A DNA stretch of 64,000 nucleotides from DATNPH01 sp036703315 (GCA_036703315.1 DATNPH010000037.1:46800-110799); one strand, 5' to 3'. Positions 27,263 through 35,839 are shown, counted from the first letter of the stretch. Numbers and translations: made by a program. The notes: a model not told the origin generated them from the sequence alone.

Positions 27263-27574
27263 ATGCCGATTGCTGTGGGAATGATTGAAACTAGAGGCTT
27301 TCCAGCTGTTGTAGAAGCGGCAGATGCGATGGTAAAGGCGGCCCGTGTCACCCTTGTGGGTTATGAAAAAATCGGTAGCGCTCGTGTGACTGTTATTGTC
27401 CGGGGGGATGTATCAGAAGTACAAGCCTCGGTAGCGGCTGGAGTTGAATCCGCCAAGCGGGTAAATGGGGGTGAGGTTGTATCAACTCACATCATTGCTC
27501 GTCCCCATGAGAACTTAGAATACGTCTTGCCGATTCGTTACAGTGAAGCGGTTGAACAGTTTCGTGCTTATTAG
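27263..27574 (+). CDS. ccmK2: Beta-carboxysome hexameric shell protein CcmK2
   Basis: A 103-residue single BMC-domain (Pf00936) protein that tiles the carboxysome facets. The conserved pore-lining and edge segments AARVTLVGYEKIGSARVTV and RVNGGEVVSTHIIARPHENL are present. Length and C-terminus (SEAVEQFRAY) match CcmK2 rather than the longer CcmK1. AGGAG lies 12 bp before ATG. First gene of the ccmK2-K1-L-M-N-O operon. Confidence 0.95.
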   Translation: MPIAVGMIETRGFPAVVEAADAMVKAARVTLVGYEKIGSARVTVIVRGDVSEVQASVAAGVESAKRVNGGEVVSTHIIARPHENLEYVLPIRYSEAVEQFRAY

Positions 27575-27660
27575 CAAAACACTAAGGGCTGAGTTCAATT
27601 GATTTGACTCGCCTCTAGGTAGCAATTCTTACAACATTAACTAATCTTGGAGTAAAACTC

Positions 27661-28002
27661 ATGTCAATCGCAGTCGGAATGGTAGAAACTCTGGGCTTTC
27701 CAGCTGTTGTCGAAGCAGCGGATGCAATGGTAAAAGCGGCTCGTGTCACGTTAGTAGGTTACGAAAAAATTGGTAGTGGTCGTGTCACTGTCATCGTGCG
27801 GGGAGATGTCTCTGAAGTGCAAGCCTCGGTAGCCGCTGGGGTTGACAATGTCAAACGGGTAAATGGGGGTCAAGTATTATCAACCCACATTATTGCTCGT
27901 CCTCACGAGAACCTAGAGTACGTTCTGCCGATTCGTTACACCGAAGATGTTCAACAGTTCCGCGAAAGCACTAATGCTATCCGTCCGCTCAATCGCCCTT
28001 AA
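27661..28002 (+). CDS. ccmK1: Beta-carboxysome hexameric shell protein CcmK1
   Basis: A 113-residue BMC-domain protein, nearly identical to the preceding CcmK2 over the first 95 residues and therefore a tandem paralogue. The extended C-terminus (RESTNAIRPLNRP) is the mark of CcmK1. It forms hexameric facet tiles with CcmK2. GGAG lies upstream of ATG. 86 bp after ccmK2. Confidence 0.94.
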   Translation: MSIAVGMVETLGFPAVVEAADAMVKAARVTLVGYEKIGSGRVTVIVRGDVSEVQASVAAGVDNVKRVNGGQVLSTHIIARPHENLEYVLPIRYTEDVQQFRESTNAIRPLNRP

Positions 28003-28034
28003 GATAATTAACCAATTTTAGATTTGAGATTGCC

Positions 28035-28089
28035 GATTTTGGATTGTTCCTGGATAAGTTCCAGTGTTTGAGATGAATAATCCAAAATC
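28035..28089. repeat. Palindromic repeat between ccmK1 and ccmL
   Basis: GATTTTGGATT (28035-28045) and AATCCAAAATC (28079-28089) are perfect 11 bp inverted arms. The same arms recur between ccmM and ccmN (30374-30384 and 30437-30447), so this is a repeated element rather than a chance stem. Confidence 0.65.
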
Positions 28090-28121
28090 CTTGCCTCCAA
28101 AATCTAAAGTGTGGAGGGTCA

Positions 28122-28427
28122 ATGCAAATTGCTAGAGTTCGTGGCACGGTTGTCAGTAATCTTAAGGAACCAAGTCTTAGAGGCGTTAAATTCCTCTTAT
28201 TGCAATTTCTAGATGAAGAGGGACAACTGCTGCCCAAGTATGAAGTGGCGGCGGATGCTGTCGGTGCGGGAATGGATGAGTGGGTGCTGGTCAGTCGTGG
28301 TAGTGCCGCCCGTCAGGTGGCTGACAATACTCACACGCGTCCCATTGATGCTCTGGTGGTAGGGATTATTGACACGGTTAGTGTAGATAATCAGATTCTC
28401 TACAGCAAGAAAGATCAATATCGTTAG
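28122..28427 (+). CDS. ccmL: Beta-carboxysome pentameric vertex protein CcmL
   Basis: A 101-residue EutN/CcmL-family protein that forms the pentamers closing the icosahedral shell vertices. The N-terminus MQIARVRGTVVSNLKEPSL is followed by DEWVLVSRGSAAR and the C-terminal DALVVGIIDTVSV. The ATG is preceded by GGAGGGTCA. It follows ccmK1 by 119 bp containing the palindromic repeat. Confidence 0.95.
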   Translation: MQIARVRGTVVSNLKEPSLRGVKFLLLQFLDEEGQLLPKYEVAADAVGAGMDEWVLVSRGSAARQVADNTHTRPIDALVVGIIDTVSVDNQILYSKKDQYR

Positions 28428-28614
28428 TGGGTGGTGGGAATGGTAACGTTGGAAAGTTAAAGGCGATCACGAGCACGCTCATCCCAACCAACGGCTGTGG
28501 CTTGACCGTTTAGTGATCTAAACCGGGGAGCCATTAAATCTTTTCCCACCTACGACGCTTCAAGCATATCGCTTACGCTCATGTATCGCTTTTTCAGATA
28601 GGAGGAAGACATCT

Positions 28615-30345
28615 ATGGCAGTCGGCAGCTACGCAGCTCCCCCGACCCCTTGGTCGAAAAATTTGGCGGAACCAAAAATTCATGAAACTGCCTATGTACA
28701 TTCCTTTTCTAACATTATTGGGGATGTGCGGATTGCTGCCAATGTATTGGTTTCTCCCGGAACCTCTATTCGAGCCGATGAAGGGGGACCATTCTACATT
28801 GGTGAGGGCACAAACATTCAAGACGGTGTAGTGATTCATGGACTCGAAGAAGGTCTGGTGGTTGGGGATGACCGGCAGAACTACGGAGTATGGATTGGGA
28901 AGAATACTTCCATTACCCACATGAGTCTGATTCATGGACCAGCCTATATCGGGGATGATTGCTTCATTGGCTTTCGCTCTACGGTGTTCAACGCCCGGAT
29001 CGGAAACGGCTGCATCGTGATGATGCATGCCTTAGTTCAAGATGTGGAAATTCCTCCCGGTAAGTATGTGCCTTCTGGAACAGTGATTAACAGCCAACAG
29101 CAAGCTGATCGGTTGCCAGATGTCCAGGATGAGGATAGGCAGTTTGCTAACCATGTCGTAACGTCTAACGCGGCGTTACGCACAGGTTATCAATGCATTC
29201 AGGATGAAGCCTGTATTGCACCTATCCGTAATGAAATGACCAAGCCGTCTAACTCTAATGGCGATTTGCAAAACAATCGTCATGCTCAAAGTTCATATAA
29301 TTCACTTAGTTCCATGTCTTCGAGTACAGGATTAACTTCAGAGCTTAAACAACAGGTTCGCCAACTTCTAGCCCAAGGATACCGAGTTGGTGTTGAGTAC
29401 GCTGATGAGCGTCGCTTCCGCACCAGTTCTTGGAAGAGTGCTGCCTCGATTCACTCAGAGCGGGATTCGGAAGTGCTGGGCGCAATAGAAGAAACCTTAG
29501 CGGAACACACCGGCGAGTATGTGCGGCTGATTGGGATTGACCCCAAAGCGAAGCGCCGAGTGGCAGAGGAAATCATCCAAAAGCCCGGTGATCAAGTCTC
29601 AAGAGGATCCAACACCTCTACAACCACTCGTCCTAGCTACAGTCCTAGCTACAGCTCCCCCGCCTCTTCCCATAACAGCTCTTCTCAGGCGTCAAGTACA
29701 GGGTTAGCTCCAGAAGTTAAAGATAAGGTTCGTCAACTCTTAGCCCAAGGGTACCGAGTTGGTGCTGAGTATGCCGATGAGCGTCGCTTCCGCACCAGTT
29801 CCTGGAACAGTGCTGCCTCGATTCACTCAGAGCGGGATTCGGAAGTACTAAGGGCATTGGAAGAAACTCTGGCGGAACATCCTGGTGAGTATGTGCGATT
29901 GATTGGGATTGATCCCAAGGCAAAGCGCCGGGTGACAGAGGAAATTATCCAAAAACCTGGTGATAAGAAGCTGCAACCGACAGACAAGTCCACCGCCTTG
30001 AATGGTGCGGGCAACGGCTACAGCTACACATCCCAGACACAAGACTCCTCAAAATCTCAAAATGTGGGCAACTCAAGCATATCTTTGAGCAGGGAAACGA
30101 TTGAGCAGGTACGTCAACTGCTAGCCCAAGGCTACAAGATAGGGACAGAGCATGCAGACAAGCGCCGATTCCGCACAGGGTCTTGGCAAACCTGTAGCCC
30201 GATCGCATCCTCTCAGGTGTCGGACGTTATTGACGGTCTAGAAGGTTGCTGCCTTGAGCATAGCGGTGAGTATGTGCGATTGATTGGCATTGACCCGAAA
30301 GCAAAGCGGCGTGTTCTAGAGACAATCATTCAACAGCCTAGCTGA
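28615..30345 (+). CDS. ccmM: Carboxysome assembly protein CcmM (gamma-carbonic anhydrase plus three Rubisco-small-subunit-like modules)
   Basis: A 576-residue scaffold that condenses Rubisco and recruits shell proteins. Residues 1-210 form a gamma-carbonic-anhydrase left-handed beta-helix with metal His75, His102 and His107, and Cys194/Cys200, the pair whose disulfide is needed for activity in the Thermosynechococcus enzyme. An active enzyme is therefore likely. Three SSU-like modules begin near 247, 368 and 499, each with VRQLLAQGY and EYVRLIGIDPKAKRRV, joined by Ser/Thr-rich linkers. Only the third module has Cys. ATG at 29314 (residue 234) could serve an internal start for the short form, though no clear RBS is seen. 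AGGAGGA precedes the main ATG. Confidence 0.96.
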   Translation: MAVGSYAAPPTPWSKNLAEPKIHETAYVHSFSNIIGDVRIAANVLVSPGTSIRADEGGPFYIGEGTNIQDGVVIHGLEEGLVVGDDRQNYGVWIGKNTSITHMSLIHGPAYIGDDCFIGFRSTVFNARIGNGCIVMMHALVQDVEIPPGKYVPSGTVINSQQQADRLPDVQDEDRQFANHVVTSNAALRTGYQCIQDEACIAPIRNEMTKPSNSNGDLQNNRHAQSSYNSLSSMSSSTGLTSELKQQVRQLLAQGYRVGVEYADERRFRTSSWKSAASIHSERDSEVLGAIEETLAEHTGEYVRLIGIDPKAKRRVAEEIIQKPGDQVSRGSNTSTTTRPSYSPSYSSPASSHNSSSQASSTGLAPEVKDKVRQLLAQGYRVGAEYADERRFRTSSWNSAASIHSERDSEVLRALEETLAEHPGEYVRLIGIDPKAKRRVTEEIIQKPGDKKLQPTDKSTALNGAGNGYSYTSQTQDSSKSQNVGNSSISLSRETIEQVRQLLAQGYKIGTEHADKRRFRTGSWQTCSPIASSQVSDVIDGLEGCCLEHSGEYVRLIGIDPKAKRRVLETIIQQPS

Positions 30346-30373
30346 AACGTTCCCAAACACATTTTGGATTTTG

Positions 30374-30447
30374 GATTTTGGATTACTCAATCGCTGGTTA
30401 GACTCGAAGGTCTCTGACGGCTAACCAGACTTTCCCAATCCAAAATC
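30374..30447. repeat. Nested palindromic repeat between ccmM and ccmN
   Basis: Outer arms GATTTTGGATT (30374-30384) and AATCCAAAATC (30437-30447) surround inner arms CTGGTTAG (30394-30401) and CTAACCAG (30421-30428). The left arm is preceded by two more TTTTGGA units. The outer arms match the repeat between ccmK1 and ccmL. Confidence 0.65.
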
Positions 30448-30484
30448 GGCGATCTAAAATCCAACAAGCCTGGATGCAATAAGA

Positions 30485-31135
30485 ATGCATTTGCCAACAC
30501 TGCCATTAAGCAGTAGCTCTCATATATATGTGGAAGGAGATGTAAGCATTGACCCTAGTGCAATGATCGCCGCAGGCGTAATTTTGCGAGCTGATAGAGC
30601 CAGTAAAATTCGCATTGCTGCTGGTGTGTGTATTGGTACAGGGTCAATCCTTCATGCTCACCAAGGTACGCTAGAAATAGAAGCAGGAGCAAATTTGGGT
30701 GCCGGTGTTTTGGTCGTTGGCAAGGGCAAAATAGGGACGCATGCCTGTGTTGGTGCAATCACGACCGTGTGGAATGCTTCCATTGAGCCCTGGACAGTAG
30801 TGCCATCAGGCTCTTTGCTCGGGAAAAAGGGGCGTCAAGTTGCTGAGGAGCCCTCGGCATCCGTTGCCCCACCTAGTCCCAAGATCCCAGACACTCCAGC
30901 TGAGTCTCCTAAAACGACGAAGCACGAGTCTCTCAATGGGCAAGTCCCATCTGACCCTGCGGTGGTGTCCACCACCACAACCGACGAAGACCACTCAATT
31001 GAGCCACAGGTAGAATCAGCTACCTCTGAGACTAGTGCATCCGTTTATGGGCAAGGCAACTTGAACCGACTTCTCAAGACCCTGTTTCCCTACAATAATC
31101 CGCCTCTTATCCCCCCACCTGAAGAAGACGGTTAG
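30485..31135 (+). CDS. ccmN: Carboxysome assembly protein CcmN
   Basis: A 216-residue adaptor between the CcmM-Rubisco core and the shell. The N-terminal half is a hexapeptide-repeat beta-helix (VILRADRASKIRIAAG, IGTGSILHAHQG). A long Pro/Ser/Thr-rich linker leads to a C-terminal encapsulation peptide (VYGQGNLNRLLKTLFP), an amphipathic helix known to bind CcmK2 in this family. The ATG at 30485 has only a weak upstream purine stretch. Confidence 0.93.
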   Translation: MHLPTLPLSSSSHIYVEGDVSIDPSAMIAAGVILRADRASKIRIAAGVCIGTGSILHAHQGTLEIEAGANLGAGVLVVGKGKIGTHACVGAITTVWNASIEPWTVVPSGSLLGKKGRQVAEEPSASVAPPSPKIPDTPAESPKTTKHESLNGQVPSDPAVVSTTTTDEDHSIEPQVESATSETSASVYGQGNLNRLLKTLFPYNNPPLIPPPEEDG

Positions 31136-31224
31136 ATCGATAAGTTGTTAGTTTTTAGTTGTGAGTTTCTCGACTTGATAACAGCCAACAATTAACAGCC
31201 GACAACTGAATGGAGGACCTAGCT

Positions 31225-32052
31225 ATGGAGTTATACAGACCGGGGATTGTTCCTCAAGACCCGTTAAGACAACGGGAGACTCTCTCCTACACAGATGCTA
31301 ATGCAAACGGCGATCGCACCGGCGACCCTCGCATCGGCCAAGGCTCCTTAGGCTTGGTTTCTACTCTCAGTTTTCCCGTGATCGTGAGCACGGCTGATGC
31401 CATGCTCAAATCAGCGGGAGTCATACTCGTTGGCTACGAAAAAATTGGCAGTGGTCAATGTACAGCGATTGTTCGGGGTGCGTTCGCTGAAGTTCGGATC
31501 GCCGTTCAAGCGGGTGTTGAACATGCTCAACAAGAAGGTCAACTGCTCTCCTCTCTGGTCATCCCGCGACCGTTCCCTAATCTGGAAGTTATATTTCCTA
31601 TCGGCTCTCAGCTGCTTGAGGAGGCTCAACAGTATGATCGCTCTCGCATTAGTAATCAATCGATCGGTCTTTTGGAAACACGGGGATTTCCAGCGATGGT
31701 TGGCGCAGCTGATGCCATGCTCAAGGCGGCGGATGTCCAGCTAACGGCTTACGAAACTATTGGTGCTGGGTTGTGTACGGCTATTATTCGAGGAGCTGTG
31801 GCAGAGGTTGCTATGGCTTTACAAGTTGGGATGGCTGAAGCTCAGCGGATCGGTGAACTGGTTGCTGTTACTGTGATTCCTCGACCCCTAGAAGATTTAG
31901 AGAGAACTCTGCCAGTCGCGAGTTGTCTGATTGAAGAGCAACCCCAACCTCTGATGTTGCCGATTGAAATCAAGGAACCCGAAAAGGAGCTTGTAGAATT
32001 ACCAGATTTAAGGAAGCTGCCCATGCATATAAAAGAGATAAAAGATTCATAA
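31225..32052 (+). CDS. ccmO: Carboxysome shell protein CcmO (tandem BMC domains)
   Basis: Two BMC domains fused in one chain, giving a trimeric pseudohexameric tile for facets or edges. The first (GLVSTLSFPVIVSTADAMLK onward) and second (GLLETRGFPAMVGAADAMLK onward) each carry the VGYEKIG/TAYETIG block and an IPRP segment. I start at ATG 31225 because GGAGG at 31212-31216 is well spaced from it; an in-frame ATG at 31210 is less suited. 275 residues. Last gene of the ccm operon. Confidence 0.93.
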   Translation: MELYRPGIVPQDPLRQRETLSYTDANANGDRTGDPRIGQGSLGLVSTLSFPVIVSTADAMLKSAGVILVGYEKIGSGQCTAIVRGAFAEVRIAVQAGVEHAQQEGQLLSSLVIPRPFPNLEVIFPIGSQLLEEAQQYDRSRISNQSIGLLETRGFPAMVGAADAMLKAADVQLTAYETIGAGLCTAIIRGAVAEVAMALQVGMAEAQRIGELVAVTVIPRPLEDLERTLPVASCLIEEQPQPLMLPIEIKEPEKELVELPDLRKLPMHIKEIKDS

Positions 32053-32379
32053 GCACTCAACCTCAAGCCTCCAAATCTTAGTCGTGCATCATTTGCCGCG
32101 TCCTTAGATTTTTTGAACCTTCTCTCGCAAAAAAGGAAAGCGTTGCATCAAACCAAAGCCGATGAGATGGAATTATAAATCCACCTGTGAAATACACAAT
32201 GAGAGTGGACTGATAACGACCCCAATATACAGCCTGGTAATTGTGCAACGCCACATGGAAGGAAGACTGTCACTTGTTCCAGTTACTGGAAATCATAACC
32301 TGGAATATTCATAGAAAAATGCATGATTATTTATGGTTGCGATAGAATTTTATCTATGGTATTTGAAGGAGTAGTATAG

Positions 32380-33393
32380 TTGAAGCAAGCTACACTGCAT
32401 CAACTCAAGGTATTTGAAGCGGTCGCTCGGCATAATAGCTTTACGCGAGCAGCAGAGGAGCTATTTCTCACACAACCTACTGTCTCAATGCAAGTCAAGC
32501 AGCTGACAAAAGCTGTTGGGATGCCTCTGTTTGACCAGGTAGGCAAGCGCCTTTATCTTACACAAGTTGGTGAGGAACTGGTAAAGACCTGTCGCGAAGT
32601 CTTTAACACGTTAGATCAGTTTGAGATGACTGTGGCAGACCTAAAAGGTTTGAAACAGGGGCGGTTACGGTTGGCTGTAATTACAACAGCAAAATATTTT
32701 GTCCCTCGTTTATTGGGACCGTTTTGCCAGCGTTATCCCGGAATTGATGTTTCTCTTCAGGTCACAAACCACGAGCATATACTCAATCGCCTGAATGAAA
32801 ATTTAGACGATTTGTATGTGATGAGTCAACTCCCGGAAAATGTCGAGATCACCTGCCAGCCAATACTAGAAAACCCCTTAGTTGTATTGGCACGTATTGA
32901 TCATCCCTTAGCTAAGGAAAAAAATATTTCACTCGAACGCATTGCCACCGAGCCTTTTATTATGCGAGAACCGGGTTCAGGTACCCGCAAGGCAGTGCAA
33001 AACCTGTTCGATGAGCATAAGCTTTCATTGAAAGTAAGGCTAGATTTGGGCAGTAATGAGGCGATTAAGCAAGCGATCGTTGGAGGTCTAGGGATTTCTG
33101 TATTATCTCTGCATACCCTAGCGCTTGAAAGTCCTAGCAGTCAGCTCACGGTTTTGGATGTCGAAAAATTTCCGATTGAGCGTTATTGGTATGCTGTTTA
33201 CCCTAGCGGCAAACAACTGTCTATAGTGGCTCGTACTTTTCTTGAGTATCTGTTGGAGGAAGGACGGCAAATTGCCGAGCAGACAGCCGCTCGAAAGGTT
33301 CTTGACGTAGACCGCTCTAGCTCAACCCCGACACCTAACGCCGAAAACGGCGCGGAGCCAGAGCGTCCCGCAGACCATCCCTTAGCCAATTAA
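32380..33393 (+). CDS. LysR-type CO2-responsive regulator (NdhR/CcmR-CmpR group)
   Basis: A 337-residue LTTR with the winged HTH in ATLHQLKVFEAVARHNSFTR and AAEELFLTQPTVSMQVKQL, followed by a two-lobed effector domain (LRLAVITTAKYFVPRLL, FIMREPGSGTRKAV). These segments place it with the NdhR and CmpR regulators of inorganic-carbon genes, which sense 2-oxoglutarate, 2-phosphoglycolate or RuBP. Separating NdhR from CmpR would need a tree. The start is TTG at 32380 with AAGGAG upstream. The last 20 or so residues are non-homologous and are encoded by an antisense copy of a permease 3' end. Confidence 0.88.
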   Translation: MKQATLHQLKVFEAVARHNSFTRAAEELFLTQPTVSMQVKQLTKAVGMPLFDQVGKRLYLTQVGEELVKTCREVFNTLDQFEMTVADLKGLKQGRLRLAVITTAKYFVPRLLGPFCQRYPGIDVSLQVTNHEHILNRLNENLDDLYVMSQLPENVEITCQPILENPLVVLARIDHPLAKEKNISLERIATEPFIMREPGSGTRKAVQNLFDEHKLSLKVRLDLGSNEAIKQAIVGGLGISVLSLHTLALESPSSQLTVLDVEKFPIERYWYAVYPSGKQLSIVARTFLEYLLEEGRQIAEQTAARKVLDVDRSSSTPTPNAENGAEPERPADHPLAN

Positions 33394-33414
33394 AAGCCAA
33401 TACGGTCAGGATAA
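33338..33414 (-). pseudogene. Fragment of an ABC permease 3' end, antisense in the LysR gene tail
   Basis: 33351-33415 matches 33461-33525 at 57 of 65 bases, an offset of 110 bp. Translated on the minus strand it reads IILTVLAFNWLRDGLRDAL and ends at a TAG, closely matching the C-terminus of the intact permease (LTVLAFNLLGDGLRDAL). It is therefore a duplicated or paralogous permease end that overlaps the 3' end of the LysR frame. Confidence 0.75.
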
Positions 33415-33426
33415 TAAATTTAAAGC

Positions 33427-34560
33427 TTAAGAGGGCGGGGAATAATCACGCTGAAGACTGCGCGGATCGAGAGCGTCCCGCAGACCATCCCCCAGCAAAT
33501 TAAACGCCAATACCGTCAAGATAATCAGCAGCGCCGGAGGCCAAATTAACCAGGGCTGTAGTACCAGAATAGAAGCATTTGTTGCTAGTGACAGCAGATT
33601 CCCCCATGAAGGGTCAGGTTGCTGAATTCCAAGACCGATCAAACTCAACACTGATTCAGCAATAATGAAGCTGGGAATCACTAGGGTTGCCGAGATGATT
33701 ATATAGGTCGCGGTTTGGGGCAAAACGTGGCGAACAATAATATAAAAAGGATTGGCACCCATAGCTTTTGCAGCTTGGACAAATTCCCGTTCTTTGATAG
33801 ATAGCACTTGTCCTCGAATCACTCGTGCCAAGCCAGACCAACTAACTAACGAAGTAATCAAGACAATTAATAAAAACCGCTGAGCACTCGATAGTCCTGG
33901 TGGGAGGACGGCGGCAAGCGCCACCAGCAGGTAAAAAGTAGGGATTGTCATGAGCACCTCTACTAGGCGCATCAAGATAGCATCTATCCATCCTCCGAAA
34001 TAGCCAGAAATTCCTCCTACTAATAGACCAAGCGGGAAGGAGATGGCAATTCCGACTAGACCAATGCTGAGGCTGATCCGGCCTCCATGTACAAGACGGC
34101 TGAACTGGTCGCGACCTTGCTCATCTGTCCCGAACAAATTAATCTTGCCTTCACCAACTGTTCCGAATAGGTGGAGATTACAGGGAATTCCCCCAAACAG
34201 TTCTACTTCCTCGAATTTTGAGCCAATCGGAAGACGAATCTGAAATAACTGATAGGTTGGACCTTGAACAAATAAGTGTATTGGTGAAGGGGTAGCACGG
34301 TTCACAATCAGTTGGCGATCGCCTGTCTCGATATTTGTCGGTCCTTGGGTTGTCGGATAGACATGGGGTCCGATAAATTGGCCCGTCTGGTTACGCCAGT
34401 AAATCCGGGTGGGTGGTAGCAGTGAACCATTTGATTGCGAGGCATAGGGATCATAAGGGGCAACAAAATCAGCGGCGAGAACTGCCAGATAAAATATCAG
34501 AAGCAGCAATGCCCCAAAACGGGCAAGTGGATTCTTTTTTAGTTTCTGCCACCAGTTCAT
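33427..34560 (-). CDS. Dipeptide/oligopeptide-type ABC transporter permease (DppC/OppC)
   Basis: A 377-residue inner-membrane permease with six predicted helices. It has the DppC N-terminus (ARFGALLLLIFYLAVLAADF), a periplasmic insertion of about 90 residues, the FGTDEQGRDQFSRLVHGGRI block and the EAA loop (REFVQAAKAMGANPFYIIVR). Normally it pairs with DppB, two ATPases and a binding protein, none of which is adjacent. In cyanobacteria these genes are often scattered, so it may still be functional. It starts 12 bp after the HD-domain gene. Confidence 0.87.
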   Translation of the reverse strand: MNWWQKLKKNPLARFGALLLLIFYLAVLAADFVAPYDPYASQSNGSLLPPTRIYWRNQTGQFIGPHVYPTTQGPTNIETGDRQLIVNRATPSPIHLFVQGPTYQLFQIRLPIGSKFEEVELFGGIPCNLHLFGTVGEGKINLFGTDEQGRDQFSRLVHGGRISLSIGLVGIAISFPLGLLVGGISGYFGGWIDAILMRLVEVLMTIPTFYLLVALAAVLPPGLSSAQRFLLIVLITSLVSWSGLARVIRGQVLSIKEREFVQAAKAMGANPFYIIVRHVLPQTATYIIISATLVIPSFIIAESVLSLIGLGIQQPDPSWGNLLSLATNASILVLQPWLIWPPALLIILTVLAFNLLGDGLRDALDPRSLQRDYSPPS

Positions 34561-34572
34561 GCTGTTAAAGAG

Positions 34573-35448
34573 TTAGGAGTGATGCTGTTGTGCTAGTTGC
34601 TTGTGTTGCTCTTCGTGGTCTTCATGTTCTACTTGAAACACGTTCGAGTAGAGGTTAGCAACAACTTGTTTACCTTGTTGCGTCAGTGACAAGTAGGCTA
34701 AAGCATCCTGAATGTAAGGATAAACTCCTTTCCAGTAGAACTTAGAATAGTTCCGCCGCACATCTCCCGGATGCCGATATCCTAAAAGTTTATTGACTCC
34801 AGTTTCCTCAAACTCATAGTACAGGGCACTAATTTTCTTAAGATAACGCGGGTCACTCAGCTGACCAATCAAGTCAGAGGCGCGAATCAATCCGGGGTAG
34901 TTGCCCGTATCTTGAAGATCCCCCTCTTTAGGCACGGGGAAACGAGTTAGTTCAATATTGAACTTAATTACCTCAGCCTCAATTAGCCTGTGACCACCAA
35001 AGCGCTCATCAATAAATAATTTTGCTCGATCTACATGATACGGAGTCAGGGAAGCATCTGAAGCCCCTATCGGTAGATGAATCATCTCTCCATTTTGGCC
35101 AGTGGCGTACAGTCTTTCGCTTTCTTGATCGCTGCGACACACTCCTTTAACATAGCCAATGTCATGGCATACCAGAGAAATAATAAAGTGCAACCAGTCT
35201 TCTGGCGTCACCCCACCCTCGCGGATATGTTTACCCCGCAAAATCTCCTGTCCGACCAAGGTAACCATGATGGAATGTTCGACATTATGATAAAGCGCAT
35301 CGCTGTTGGCAATATTTTCCATTGCCATATTTCCAGCCCAGCCAATAATGTCTTCATTATCTGTCTTCCACCCTCCATAGGTTCGGCGATAGCCTTCCCG
35401 AAGTTTTTCAACAAACGAATTAATCTGAATCTCAGTAGGGTTAAACAT
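34573..35448 (-). CDS. HD-domain metal-dependent phosphohydrolase
   Basis: A 291-residue soluble protein with HD-superfamily ligands in ALYHNVEHSIMVT and SLVCHDIGYVKGV, plus a downstream Asp in IRASDLIGQLSD. The layout resembles cyclic-nucleotide phosphodiesterase-like HD proteins, but the substrate is unknown. The C-terminus is His/Gln/Glu-rich. It is the first gene of a two-gene unit with the peptide permease. Confidence 0.78.
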   Translation of the reverse strand: MFNPTEIQINSFVEKLREGYRRTYGGWKTDNEDIIGWAGNMAMENIANSDALYHNVEHSIMVTLVGQEILRGKHIREGGVTPEDWLHFIISLVCHDIGYVKGVCRSDQESERLYATGQNGEMIHLPIGASDASLTPYHVDRAKLFIDERFGGHRLIEAEVIKFNIELTRFPVPKEGDLQDTGNYPGLIRASDLIGQLSDPRYLKKISALYYEFEETGVNKLLGYRHPGDVRRNYSKFYWKGVYPYIQDALAYLSLTQQGKQVVANLYSNVFQVEHEDHEEQHKQLAQQHHS

Positions 35449-35741
35449 CCTTAGTACTTGTTCGTAGCTTTGACTTCAACCGCACGGAACAGTTACAACT
35501 TGTCCACCATACAGGATGCAACAAAAACTGGTTAATCGCTTTTGTGAGGGTCACGATAGCGTTGTGTTTTGAGTCACAAGCCTCGGCTTGTGCAATCAAC
35601 GAAGTGTTGAACAGTAATATCCACACGGGTTTTGGTAAAAATTAGGGAATTATTAAATATTGTTGAATCAGAATAATATTTCTATAGGCATTTGACTCCT
35701 GCAAAATTTTTGACACTTAACAAATATCTCCTAAATATTTG

Positions 35742-35747
35742 TATAAT
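35742..35747 (+). promoter_or_regulatory. Candidate -10 element of tRNA-Gly
   Basis: A perfect TATAAT hexamer ends 20 bp before the tRNA-Gly 5' end. No matching -35 is seen at 17 bp; a TTGACA at 35710-35715 is too far. The rest of 35449-35767 is AT-rich and has no recognised feature. Confidence 0.4.
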
Positions 35748-35767
35748 TATAGGTTGAGAAATGACAT

Positions 35768-35839
35768 GCGGGTGTAGTTCAGTGGTAGAACGTCAGCTTC
35801 CCAAGCTGAATGTCGTGGGTTCGAGTCCCATCACCCGCT
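35768..35839 (+). tRNA. tRNA-Gly (anticodon CCC)
   Basis: A 72 nt cloverleaf: acceptor GCGGGTG pairs CACCCGC with discriminator T; the D arm is AGTTCAGTGGTAGAAC; the anticodon loop TTCCCAA has CCC; the T arm is GTGGG-TTCGAGT-CCCAT. CCA is not encoded. The DNA 3' of it is a 1.3 kb decayed region, as often seen at tRNA integration sites. Confidence 0.95.

Noticed and set aside
35710..35747. Full -35/-10 promoter pair TTGACA and TATAAT before tRNA-Gly
   Set aside because: The two hexamers are 26 bp apart, too far for one sigma-70-type promoter; only the -10 is kept.
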